Shown piece after piece: positions 22,749 through 32,141 of a stretch of 64,000 nt of DNA. How positions within the stretch are numbered: the first letter of the stretch is position 1; each line of letters begins with the position of its first letter. Source of the DNA: Russula earlei (taxonomy: Eukaryota > Basidiomycota > Agaricomycetes > Russulales > Russulaceae); the NCBI GenBank assembly GCA_025769875.1, contig JAGFNK010000030.1, positions 124,001 to 188,000 of the forward strand, read 5' to 3'. Made by a program: the position numbers and the translations under genes. Below the pieces are notes generated by a model. It saw only the letters and a list, made by a program, of their open reading frames with translations. It did not search any database and was not told the origin of the DNA.

Positions 22749-23839
22749 GCTGTAGCACATGCACACTAGATTAGGATCAATTCTAATCCACTTGACTACT
22801 CTTAATTTAGCTCTATAGGTCCCTTATCAAACATTGCATCATCAGATCCATGGGTGGTGTAGCTGAGAAGACATGCACAAATCTCTACAGCTTCTCAGTG
22901 GCCCACAAGAGCAAAACCCTTGTCCATTGGTAGGCTATATAGCACAGGTAGCTCCACAGGTACAGTACCAACCTGTTAACCCATGGGTAGATTTTGGAGT
23001 GGGTACAGGCAGGTAGTGATAGGTTAGGGTTCCTGCCCAGGTATTCACAGTAGACAAAACACATAGTAAATTTCAGCTCATATCCTTAACAGTTCCCCCA
23101 GCTTCTCTAGTTCAATTTGCCCCTGGATTTTATCCAGTGAAGTGATGGTCCTGACATTGTCATCCCTCACTAATCCCATCAAACTCCATGAACTAAGACA
23201 TAAAAGTACTCATGTTGATAAAATGAAAAGTTGGCCACACATGTGCAAAAGCACCAGACACCCCCAACTAAATAATCACTCAACATCAATTGAAGTACCT
23301 GTGGATTTTGTGAGGAGAGTAAATAGACAGGCCAAACATGGCATACCTGGTATTGTCAAATAATCAAGAGCCATTCAAGAAAGTTGAGGATAGACATACT
23401 GTCACTGACCCACAATGCAGCTTACTTAAGGTATCTAACAATTGGTCAGAACTTGTAGACACACTGAAAATGATGATTTCTATTTCTTTCAAATGGGGGG
23501 TAAAAGTAGTGATTAATGTGAATCCACCCATGTTTTTTTTTTTGTCAGAATATACCTATTTGATGTTTTCCCCTTCCTCATGTTTTTGGAGGGATGTCAT
23601 GCAGAATGGTAAAGTTCAAGTCGGTGCTTCAAATCAGCATCCTCAGCTAATCACATGTCTCTAAGCCATCCTCATCCTCTCATTAGCCTCTTTGTTGTAA
23701 CACTCTCCCACATTGCAGTGTAATAAACTGTTTCATTCATGCCACCCATCTGCACAAAGTGATCATGCCAGACAGATGATGCATATGAGGACCAAATTCA
23801 AGCAGCAATCACCAAGTGGCAGGAGGGCCACTTCAAAAG
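22749..23839. other. old Copia 5' remains and unidentified repeat sequence
   Basis: The first 100-150 bp may be the upstream gag/leader of the old minus-strand Copia. Beyond, only short frames are present. A block near 23403-23450 (GCAGCTTACTTAAGGTA..CAATTGGTCAG) recurs at 26318-26365, so part of this stretch is a dispersed repeat. No gene is supported. Confidence 0.5.
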
Positions 23840-25200
23840 TAGATGAGCAGCTGCAATTGCCCATGATGTGAGGAGCAGTCATTTCATTCTCTAACACTTA
23901 TAAATTCCCTTAGGTTCCTCTTCAGACACTCAGTGATCACATCATTGGGCGTTGTCACAAGAAGGATGCAAATTTGGCTCAGCAGCTGCTCTTGAAGGAA
24001 CAGGAGGGTGCACTTGTTTCCTGGGTAGGCCACCAGGCCTTGATTGCCAAACCCATGGACCAGAACAATGTCAAATCTCTTAGGTATGACATGTCTGGCA
24101 TCATTCCAGGCAAGAACTGGCACCACCATTTCCAGAAGCAGCACCCAGAGCTTCAGTCATCAAAGCCAAGTAATTTGGATCCCAAGCATGCTCAGAACTT
24201 CAATGTCTCAAACATCACTTGATATTTTGAGCTAGTCAAGCAGGTCTATGACAAGCACCCAAACCTCCCACCAGAGCACATCTGGAACATGGATGAGAAG
24301 GGAAGGGTTTGCAACTTGGTGGAGGCCACAAACAGTACAAAAAATATTATCACCTATGCACCCTCAAGAAAAGCAAGTTTTATTGCATGCATTCCAATTC
24401 CCTCAAACTTGTCACCATCATTGAATGTATTTTGCCTTCTGGGTTGTCTGTTCCTCCAGTGTTTGTCCTTTCAAACAGGCCTCTCCCAGTCCACTGCAAA
24501 TCTGATCTGGATGCCCCAATTGGGGGGATTGCCACATCCCAAAACAGGTGGACAGACAACAAATTGGTTTGTTGTGGTTCTGCCATGCCTTCATTCCCTT
24601 TGCTCTGGACCACAAGGTCACTGATGACCCTGTCATCCTTTTTGTTGACAGTCACAATTCTTATGAGACTGATGGATTCCAAGTGCTCACATACCAACAC
24701 AACATCATTGTCATCACCTTCCCCTCTAAGTGCACACACAAACTCCAACCACTCAACATCAAAGTTTTTTGCCACACACAGCAGAACTGGTCCATTCATT
24801 GTGACCACCACATCTGTGAAAACATTCCCATCATGCAGTACACTGTCATTGTCAAGTACATGAAGGTGCACACTCAGACAATGACCCACAAGCTCCTTGT
24901 GTCTGCATTCTCCTCCACTGGCATCCACCCATTCAACCCCTCCATCTTCACTGAGGCCAATTTTGCACCTTCCAAAGCTTACTCCACCACTCAGCACATC
25001 CCAATCTCATTTCCTGTTGATGTTCCCTCATCCTCCCCCCTTCCCTCTGAGTCCTCTGACTGGGATGGCTCAGACATCAATGAGGGCATGCAAGACAACA
25101 AGCATGTGCAAGATGGTCTTGATGTAACAGATGAAGACCCAGTCACATTTGACCAGGACACAGAGTCCAATGACTCAGACTTCATGCCTGTTAGCTGCGC
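23840..25200 (+). pseudogene. pogo/Tigger-type DDE transposase remnant
   Basis: Read across frames, the order of motifs is that of pogo-family transposases. A CENP-B-like helix-turn-helix tail contains GKNWHHHFQKQHPEL. Then come the first catalytic Asp in HIWNMDEKG, a VTIIECILPSG..GWTDN-like strand region, the second in ILFVDSHNSYETDGF, and the third motif as HKLQPLNIKVF, where the family has LQPLD. Stops and frame changes (for example after ..NVSNIT) make it non-functional. A C-terminal acidic tail runs to about 25200, where a foldback element abuts it. Confidence 0.85.
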
Positions 25201-25205
25201 TCTAT

Positions 25206-26127
25206 GCTGCGCAACAAAATCAACTTATGTGAATGACAAAACTGTAACATTTTGAATAACAAAATTTATTAGTTTGATTTTGTAGCAAACATTTTGTGAA
25301 ATTTTGTTTAAGATTTGTCACAATAGATTCCTGTAGATTCCTGTTACAAAATGATGAAATAAGTAAATAGTATTGACAAGATTTTAGAACATACATTATG
25401 TTACAAAATTGTGAATTGTTTTAAGATTTTGTGTGAAAAATTTGTGAAAAAAATGAAACTGCAAGATTTGGGCTTATGTGCTGGGTGGACAATACCCTTT
25501 TGTGATTGAAAGAAGTGTAACATTTTGAATAACAAAAGTCAATGGTATGTTACAAAATTTTGAAAAATTATTAAAATTTAGTTCACATTTTGTTATATAA
25601 AATTCTTGTGACAAAATGATGAAATAAAATCATTGCCAAGGGAGGTTTGTAAGCTTGCAGGCAAACCATGCAAATGGTATAGAGAAGGTGTTTGTTATAC
25701 CATTATTCTATCATTTTGTAACAAGGATTTTATATAACAAAATATAATCTAAATTTTAATAGTTTTTTCCCTGAAATTTTGTAACATAACATTGACTTTT
25801 GTTATTCAAGATGTTACACTTTTGTCAGTCACAAAAGGGTATTTTCCACCCAGTGCATAAACCCAACTTTTGCAGTTTTAATTTTTTCACTATTTTGTTT
25901 CACACAAAATCTTAAAATAATCTACAATTTTTGTAAAATAATGTATGTTCTAAAATCTTGTCAAAACTATTTACTTATTCTATCATTTTGTAACAGGAAT
26001 CTATTGTAACAAAATCTAAAATGAAAATTTGCAAATTGTTTGCTACAAATTTGTATCAAAATAATGACTTTGTTATTCAAAATGTTACAGTTTTGTCATT
26101 CACATAAGTTGATTTCCCAGCCAGTGT
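25206..26127. mobile_element. foldback/MITE-like palindrome (about 430-bp arms)
   Basis: 25218-25640 is a near-complete reverse complement of about 25690-26114, around a loop of roughly 50 bp. The outer ends are AAATCAACTTATGTGAATGA and its complement. Each arm holds two related sub-repeats with ACATTTTGAATAACAAA and ACAAAATGATGAAATAA. It is very AT-rich (ACAAAATTTTG-like words). The sub-repeat starts (CTGGGTGGAAAATACCC, CTGGGAAATCAACTTATG) look like terminal repeats of two related elements. No coding capacity. Confidence 0.88.
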
Positions 26128-26141
26128 GAAGTGATTTTCCA

Positions 26142-26330
26142 CCTAATGATGCTTCAGGAGTCCCAAGGAATATCTTCAACAATCTTCTGTCACTTGTCCC
26201 CCTCAAATCCACTCCAGTTGTAGATGAGATCACCCTTTATCTTACAGTCCCACCTGAAAACATCAAGGATGCAATCAAGTGGTGGCAAGAAAAGCATTAC
26301 TATCACCAACCCACCAACTGTGCAGCTTAC
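26142..26330 (+). pseudogene. hAT transposase C-terminal fragment
   Basis: The plus frame reads GVPRNIFNNL.., PVVDEITLYL and PPENIKDAIKWWQEKHYY. This corresponds to the start of the hAT dimerisation region (the family has ..WW..K...YP.LS..A.D.L). The usual continuation (VERVFS motif) is absent; from about 26318 the sequence switches to the repeat also seen at 23403-23450. Confidence 0.75.
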
Positions 26331-26558
26331 TTAAGGTACCTAGCAATTGGTCAGTCACACATAGTCCCCAGACATGTAATGAAAACCTTGAAGCACCATT
26401 TGAACCTTACATTGTTGATGGAGACAGGTAAAAACACTACAATTGGAGGTTTGGGGGGGGGGGCAAGGAAAAAAGACAATGTAATACTGTGTGCATACAG
26501 GAATTAACTAAACACTCTTGATCTGATTCTGCCTGCTTTGAAGAAAGAGCCCAGCAAA

Positions 26559-27071
26559 TCAATGCTGATCACAAAGACCTACATGTGCTTTGAGGTGGGA
26601 CTTGAGCTGACAAACCAGCTCATTGATGGTGCCTGACATCTTGAGTCCAAGTGCACCAGAGAGCACAATAAGGTTGTCTTTGCATTTATATGAGGAAAGT
26701 GGTTCTGTAAAACATGAGTGCATCATTGTGAATAGACATTGAGACTCACTGCTGAAAACCTTAGACCATATGTCCTCCAAGATTTGTGCATCGCAAGCTG
26801 CTTCATTGGTTGTCTTTTGAGCTGCCTTCTCAGCAGCCTCTCTTGTGAGCCAGGCCTTCTCTTCCTGTTCAGCAAGCCACTGTGCCTCAACTTCAGGGTG
26901 GACAACCAAACACGCACTTGTCTTCACAGAATGGTGTGTCTTGCACTTCTGATTTTCCAACTCTGTCCTGGCATCAGATGCTGCATGCTTCATGATGGTG
27001 CAGTGTGCATTACTGGAGCTGGTCACTGCCCTGGCTTGAAGGATCTCCCTTCCCATCAGCTCCACTGTCAA
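26559..27071 (-). pseudogene. pogo-type transposase C-terminal region with SAP-like motif
   Basis: Minus frame of 170 codons. It has a coiled-coil-like Glu/Ala/Arg-rich stretch (WLAEQEEKAWLTREAAEKAA) followed by YKCKDNLIVLSGALGLKMSG..ELVCQLKSHL. This resembles the SAP-like tail seen at the end of many Agaricomycete pogo transposases. No DDE domain is found upstream on this strand, so it is an orphan tail of another copy. Confidence 0.65.
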
Positions 27072-27208
27072 CCAGAGTCAAGAGAGCTCTGAACTCATCT
27101 CCTGGAATGTAGTGGGGATTGGCACATGGTGAGAACCAAATGTGATTGAGAGAGACATGTTGAGATTACCACTGCTTTGGGCAGTCTGATGTAATCACAG
27201 CCCAGTCG

Positions 27209-27646
27209 TGTTAACGTGTCAGCTCCCATGGACCAGGTGCTCCTGGCTCACGCGCATCGCTCACGCATCGGATCAGCCCGGACCGGCTCAGCTCAGATGC
27301 TGCAGCCTGCGTATGTTACAATGATAAGTTAATTGATGACAATCGGTAGCTACTAACAACTGATCCTTTATGATACAAGTTGGTAGCTATGATTACTTTG
27401 CCTAGAGACGCTTTCATGTATTTAAGAGGCACTCAATTAGCTAGATCGCTTCAGTTTTGTCTTACACAAACTGAAGTGAGTACTTACTGTTTCCTATCTT
27501 ATCTATCGCATCTAATCACACATTGTAGATATCTTTTGATAGGTATTACTGATTTACAGTTTTGTCTTACACAAACTGAAATATCTTTTGATAGATCTTA
27601 AGGATCTTATTGCTCTTATCATAATCTGCGCCCATCTGCTTCAACA
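27209..27646 (+). mobile_element. candidate solo LTR, family LTR-H
   Basis: TGTTAACGTG to GCTTCAACA; the end resembles the 139-bp Copia LTR end (GCTTCAACA). Flanking pentamers AGTCG and AGACA do not match well, so boundaries are tentative. TATTTAAG near 27419 is followed by a perfect 9-bp stem CTTCAGTTT and AAACTGAAG (27449-27476), and a second similar unit lies at about 27556-27585. It keeps more CpG than its surroundings. Confidence 0.5.
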
Positions 27647-28369
27647 AGACATTGCAGGGGAAGAACTCACTCTTTGAGAGCAAGTGAAGGGGAGGATGAA
27701 CCAGAGAGGGTCTCAGCTGGTGGACATGTCACATGGATGCTCTGACACATTTTGTATAATGGCCAAAGTGTGTTCATTGTCCATTGTGGGCAAGGAAGAG
27801 GGTGGAGCCAAATTAAGTGAGACATGCAGACATGAAGTGAGGGCAGCTGGTGAAGGGATGGAGGGGGTTGCAGAAGACATGACAGAAGGAGAACACAAAT
27901 GTGGTGGTGGTGAGTCATTCATGCAGTCTGGCAGTGGCCAAGCAACCCACCTTAGAGGTTGTGCTAATGCTCAAGTGATATTGGGGTGTAGAGCGATGTG
28001 TATACTCGTCTACAAGTATGGTATTTATACCTCTATGACCCAGGGCTGTTCCTAAGTCCAAAAGAGGTGACTACAGGTGTCCACTATATCGCGCATTAAG
28101 TGACGCATGATGTGGAAACGTTCTAGACGCAGCATAAGGCTGCATCTTGTGATAGATAGCGTAGTATGCGTAACCCTATTGCCATAAGCGCATATACTAA
28201 AGTTCTGTCTAACACGTAACATCTATGAGCGGATCTTGAACCTTGTATGAAGGTCTTCGCCTTCTTTGATCCGTTCAGGTTCCGGTTCAACAGATTTCCC
28301 AACCAGTGTCAGTAACCTGATTACACACCTCACACACTGAGTCATCAGACTCACTCCCCTGGCTCTTCC
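27647..28369. other. island spacer, mixed age
   Basis: 27,650-27,960 is CpG-poor with no recognised product. 28,050-28,290 is CpG-richer and begins with AGGTGTCCACTATATCGCGC, related to a block inside LTR-A (16,733 onward), so it is probably a piece of a related, younger LTR ending near GGTTCAACA. No boundaries could be fixed. Confidence 0.4.
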
Positions 28370-29330
28370 TGTTCAGCCTTGGCAGCTGTATAATTGACTT
28401 GGAACTGATTTTGCACAAGTTTCTCAGCTGTTTGGATCCAGTTGTCTGTCCAACTGGCAGACTTTACATATGTGAGATTATGTCAGGGATGTACAACTGA
28501 AATGAAACAATTATCAGCAATTGAGTCATCAGAAGACTCACTCATAGCAATCTGGTAAGTTTCTGAAGTGTCCATGAGTTAATAATAATGGTTAAGTGTT
28601 TTCTTTGCAATTCTCGTGGCTGCCTGGATAGCTGGGTTGTTGCTACTAGATGGCTTGATTGCATTGGTGAAGTATGTGTTGATGTGGTCCATGGCTGGAA
28701 TTATCATTGGAAGGTTGAAACCCCCACACAAGAAGGATAACATAGCATCTTTGAGAATCTGTTGAAATGTTGAAGTTGTCAAAGTGATAAGGATCTGTAA
28801 AGTGTTAAGTCATGCATACCTTCAACATGACACTCAACTCCCTGACAATCACCCACTCTCCCTCTGTCAACTCATACTGTTGGAGGTCATTCTTGCACTC
28901 AGAGGTCATTTGCTTGATTGCCCCCTAATACTTGACCACAAAACTTTATATGTCAAATGTTGAATTTCATCTGGTGGTTACTACATTGCAAGGCATGATC
29001 TTCAGCACCAATTCCAGCTCCTTGAGACATGTCTTCCAGGGCTGGCAGGAGGATTGTAAATGAGTGTACAATCTTGAAGGCTAATTTCTGAAGCTAGACA
29101 TGACTTCTTAGTGGCAGATAAGATTCATATCCTCATAACATACCTTTACAACAGGGCATATGCTATCTTTAAGCATCTCTTGTTCCTCAGGTTTCAGTGC
29201 TGCAAGCTCATCCACCCAATCCTCCAAGTCATCATCCTCATTGATCTCCTTGTCTCCTTCATCATTTTCCTAGGGTGTGATGAGTTCTTCTGCCTCCAAA
29301 TTGTCTGCCAAATCCAGTAACTCCTGTTCT
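28370..29330 (-). pseudogene. hAT transposase remnant
   Basis: Read leftward on minus: an acidic N-terminal linker (EEQELLDLADNLEAEEL), then KIMPCNVVTTR and NSTFDI (family: PRDVTTRWNSTFDML), YELTEGEWVIVRELSVMLK (family: L...EW..L..L...L), a block with LPMIIPAMDHINTYF and AIQAATRIAKKTLNHYY, then ETYQIAM. At least four in-frame stops (for example CGA/TGG positions now TGA or TAA) and one frameshift are present. Confidence 0.82.
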
Positions 29331-29334
29331 TCAA

Positions 29335-29715
29335 TCTGAGGGCTCACTGCCCACAGCACCTTGCCCATTTGTCCTTGCTGCACTGCCTTGTGCTCATGGA
29401 CTTGCAGTTGGAGTAATAGGATTCTCATGTAGTTGTCTCCTCATTCATGGCTTTGATTACCTGACTCTCTCCTACTTTTAGCTACAGAATTTAAGGCTAG
29501 TATACAATCTTAAAGAACAGTTGGCTTTTGCAGTTTCTTGTGATCTATCACACATGTTTTGTCCTCTTCTCATCCACATGCATAAACCATTCTCTCAAGA
29601 ACACACACAAACATACACACTCTCTCTCTCATGCACATTCCTCTAGAGCATCAAGTGTCATGTCTGGGGCATGACCTTGCTCTCAGCTTGTCCCTTGTCC
29701 AGTCTACACCACAGG
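29335..29715 (+). mobile_element. degraded LTR-C copy 3 (partial)
   Basis: GGGCTCACTGCCCACAGCA.. aligns with GGCTCGCTGCCCATAGCG.. at about 52,546 and with 17,440 in LTR-C2. It continues through the ATTTAAGG region to ..GCATCAAGTGTCATGTC. The 5' start is missing. Most CpGs of the 52.5-kb copy are TpG/CpA here. Confidence 0.65.
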
Positions 29716-30577
29716 GGTTGCTGGCTACTCGTGTGGTCAGGTACTGCTGTACCTGTTCTCTATGGATTACAATCTTGTGGCATGATCTACAGTATGGGTT
29801 GAGTATGAGATCTTGTGGCACTACTAACCCTGCCATGTAGTTTGGACAGGTACACTTGTTCAGACACTTGATATCTCTCCCTTGATCCAAGCTCAATCAG
29901 CATAAAAATTCTCATAGCACTTATTGTACGTATCTTAAGGTATCCAATAGATTTTTTTGCTGAATGCCTTTGTGGTTTGTTGAGATCAAAAAAATAGCAG
30001 TTAGTCATGCCTGCCAACTGATGCTGCATCAGAGTTTCTATGGCTCCAAAATAGGTTAGATACACTTGCTGGTTGGAATCATGTCCAGAACCATGATGGA
30101 TGTGATGCACCATTGCTTTCATCCTTTGCCACTGACTGCATGCCCACACTACCACCTCATGCCAAATGACAAGATCTTGACTGCCTCACCAAGCCCTCAC
30201 CACTTTGTCCAGCCCAGCCTTCACCACTGACCACACACACACACCACAGCCCACTTGATGCAATCATGTTGCAGGTCCTTCACCACCACCTCAACCACCT
30301 CAGCCACCCTCAAATTCCCTTTCATTACTTCCATTCCCTTTGTTCTTCATTCCTGTACATAAAACACTTAGCTACTCTGTAGTAAAACAGTTCAGAATAA
30401 GAATCTTTTCCTTCCCCCCTCTCATCTGTCTGCCTTTGCCTGTATTCAAATGACTGTGCACAATACCAGCTCTCTCCCTTTCTTTCTCTCACCTCTGGTC
30501 CCTTGGTTGATGTCCACTTACTGGTCCAACAGCCCCACTCTTTCTCACTCATGCATCCCTGGACAAACCAAAGTGGA
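29716..30577. other. no gene recognised
   Basis: Short overlapping frames on both strands (longest 122 codons on minus, 29787-30155) with no recognisable domain. CpG-poor; presumably repeat-derived. Confidence 0.45.
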
Positions 30578-30582
30578 GTTGG

Positions 30583-31743
30583 TGTTATGGCATTATGGCT
30601 GGTGGAGCATTAGCTCAGGGTTCAGTGGGGCCAAGTCCCTATGACTTGGTTCAGGGGTTCAATGAGGGCCAGCTCAAAAGAGACCAGTCCAGAGGTTTAG
30701 GCCCCTTTTACCAACTGAGAATTCTTGAATCTTGAACTTGAACTTGGATTTCAGGATTTTCTGGGAGTGACAGGAATGACAGGTGTGATGTAAGTGACAT
30801 AATAAACTAATATGAGTCTATTTCAAATATGAGTTATTTTTTGGTGTGATTTGCTGGGTTTACATGTGATATGTAAAATATTTTTTCTAACTCTTCCTTC
30901 CACTCCTTCCAAGTGGGGTATTGCAAGCATGTCATTAAGGCAGAATATGTGTCACCAATGTGTGGGTGCACATCTTTGTGCAAATTTTGTATGTGCAGCT
31001 CTGGTGAAAATGGGGCTGCAAGCACCCAGATGTTGAGCTCGAGTCAGACTGCTCGACCCCGAGTTTGATGCTGACACATCATGTGTAACTCCATATATGT
31101 GAATATGCAAATGACGACAGAAAAAAATGCATATTAATTTATTATATACATCATATCACTCTTATATCACTCCTGTCACTCCTGTCACTCCCAGAAAATC
31201 CTGAAATCCAAGTTCAAGTTCAAGATTCAAGAATTCTTGGTTGGTAAAAGGGGCCTTAGCATCTCAAGACCAAGTCAAACTATGGCTGGTCCACTGACAG
31301 AGTTGATCTTCTGGTTACTTCACAGAAGAGAAGGACAAGGAGAGAGAGGCAGAGGAGGAAGAGGAACATGAGGGTTCCTTGAGGAGAGCTTAGATCAAGC
31401 AGAGTATAGGCCAGCACAAGTGACTTGTGATTGAGAGAAGATACAGGGCAGTGGATGCAACAGAAAATGGGACAAAGCTAAGCTTGGGGCATTCCCCAGC
31501 TTCTACAGGCGCTTAAATACTGTATGTAGCAAGGCTGTACAGTACTATATGTGGAACAATAAGTGGAGCTCAACCAGTAGCAAAAAAGGATCAAGACAAT
31601 AGATGAAATGCAAAAGGTGAAACAATAGGTGACAATCACAATCAAGGGATCAAATGGTATCCAAGGGGATGGGGGTGAAGTGTAAAGAACAATAACAAGG
31701 GGTTAAAGGTTAGTGACAAACCAAAGAGGGCTAAATCATAACA
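30583..31743 (+). mobile_element. solo LTR, family LTR-E, copy 2 (split by a MITE)
   Basis: TGTTATGG to CATAACA, with a perfect 5-bp duplication GTTGG (30578-30582 and 31744-31748). Without the MITE and its 3-bp duplication it is about 602 bp, matching LTR-E1 (582 bp). The hairpin TACTGTA..TACAGTA is at 31518-31544. Confidence 0.95.
30700..31255. mobile_element. MITE of PIF/Harbinger type (556 bp)
   Basis: Terminal inverted repeats begin GGCCCCTTTTACCAA and run for about 75 bp (to the TCTGGGAGTGACAGG region), with only a few mismatches. A 3-bp duplication TTA flanks it (30697-30699 and 31256-31258). The empty site GGGTTTAGTGTCTC is preserved in LTR-E1 near 11,408-11,421. TTA duplication plus GGCC-type ends fit Harbinger. 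A short frame inside (30834-31025) is not convincing as a transposase. Confidence 0.92.
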
Positions 31744-31929
31744 GTTGGTGCATGGTGCAGAAGCACTTCAGTCTCATTGAGCTCAACAGGTAAAGGTGCC
31801 GCACTCCTGTGACCAGGGCTGTAGCTGTGATCATGCTCATTGCCATTGTGGGCACAATTGGAGGAAAGAAAGGTGGCTGACATCAACTCTCTGAGATAAG
31901 CACAGATTCCCCACAGTGAGATCAGGAGG
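31744..31929. other. spacer between LTR-E2 and the Copia element
   Basis: CpG-poor island sequence containing the Copia 5' target duplication GGAGG at 31925-31929. Nothing else is seen. Confidence 0.6.
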
Positions 31930-32068
31930 TGTTGGATGTGCAGCCACCCGGTGGCATGTGTACAGACAAAGCCGGACCGTACGCGTAAATATTCGAATCA
32001 GTTGTCGTTTGTTTTTTCCCTCAGTCTTTCACACACAAGACTGAGCAAAGCTTCCTTTAGCTTCAACA
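31930..32068 (+). repeat. Copia 5' LTR (139 bp)
   Basis: TGTTGGATGTGC to CTTCAACA. TAAATA near 31986 may act as TATA. The perfect 9-bp stem CTCAGTCTT and AAGACTGAG is at 32020-32045. Confidence 0.97.
32020..32045 (+). promoter_or_regulatory. Copia LTR hairpin
   Basis: Nine-bp perfect stem around the 8-nt loop TCACACAC, identical in the 3' LTR at 36456-36481. It lies about 34 bp after TAAATA. Confidence 0.65.
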
Positions 32069-32084
32069 GATTATGAGACCTGAC
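32069..32084 (+). other. Copia primer-binding site (half-tRNA Met type)
   Basis: GATTATGAGACCTGAC follows the 5' LTR directly. Its reverse complement carries CTCATAA, the anticodon loop of a methionine tRNA, with adjoining anticodon-stem-like bases. Copia-class elements are known to prime from a tRNA-Met fragment cut in the anticodon loop, so this is read as a half-tRNA primer site. Initiator versus elongator is unresolved; the flanking ..AATC favours elongator. Confidence 0.6.
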
Positions 32085-32141
32085 AGCTACTAATTACATC
32101 AACATCCCAAATAAAGCTATCTTTTCCCATAACAAAGCAGA

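Noticed and set aside
30834..31025. 63-codon frame inside the MITE as a transposase
   Set aside because: Too short, no DDE or Myb motif. The 556-bp element with long TIRs is non-autonomous.
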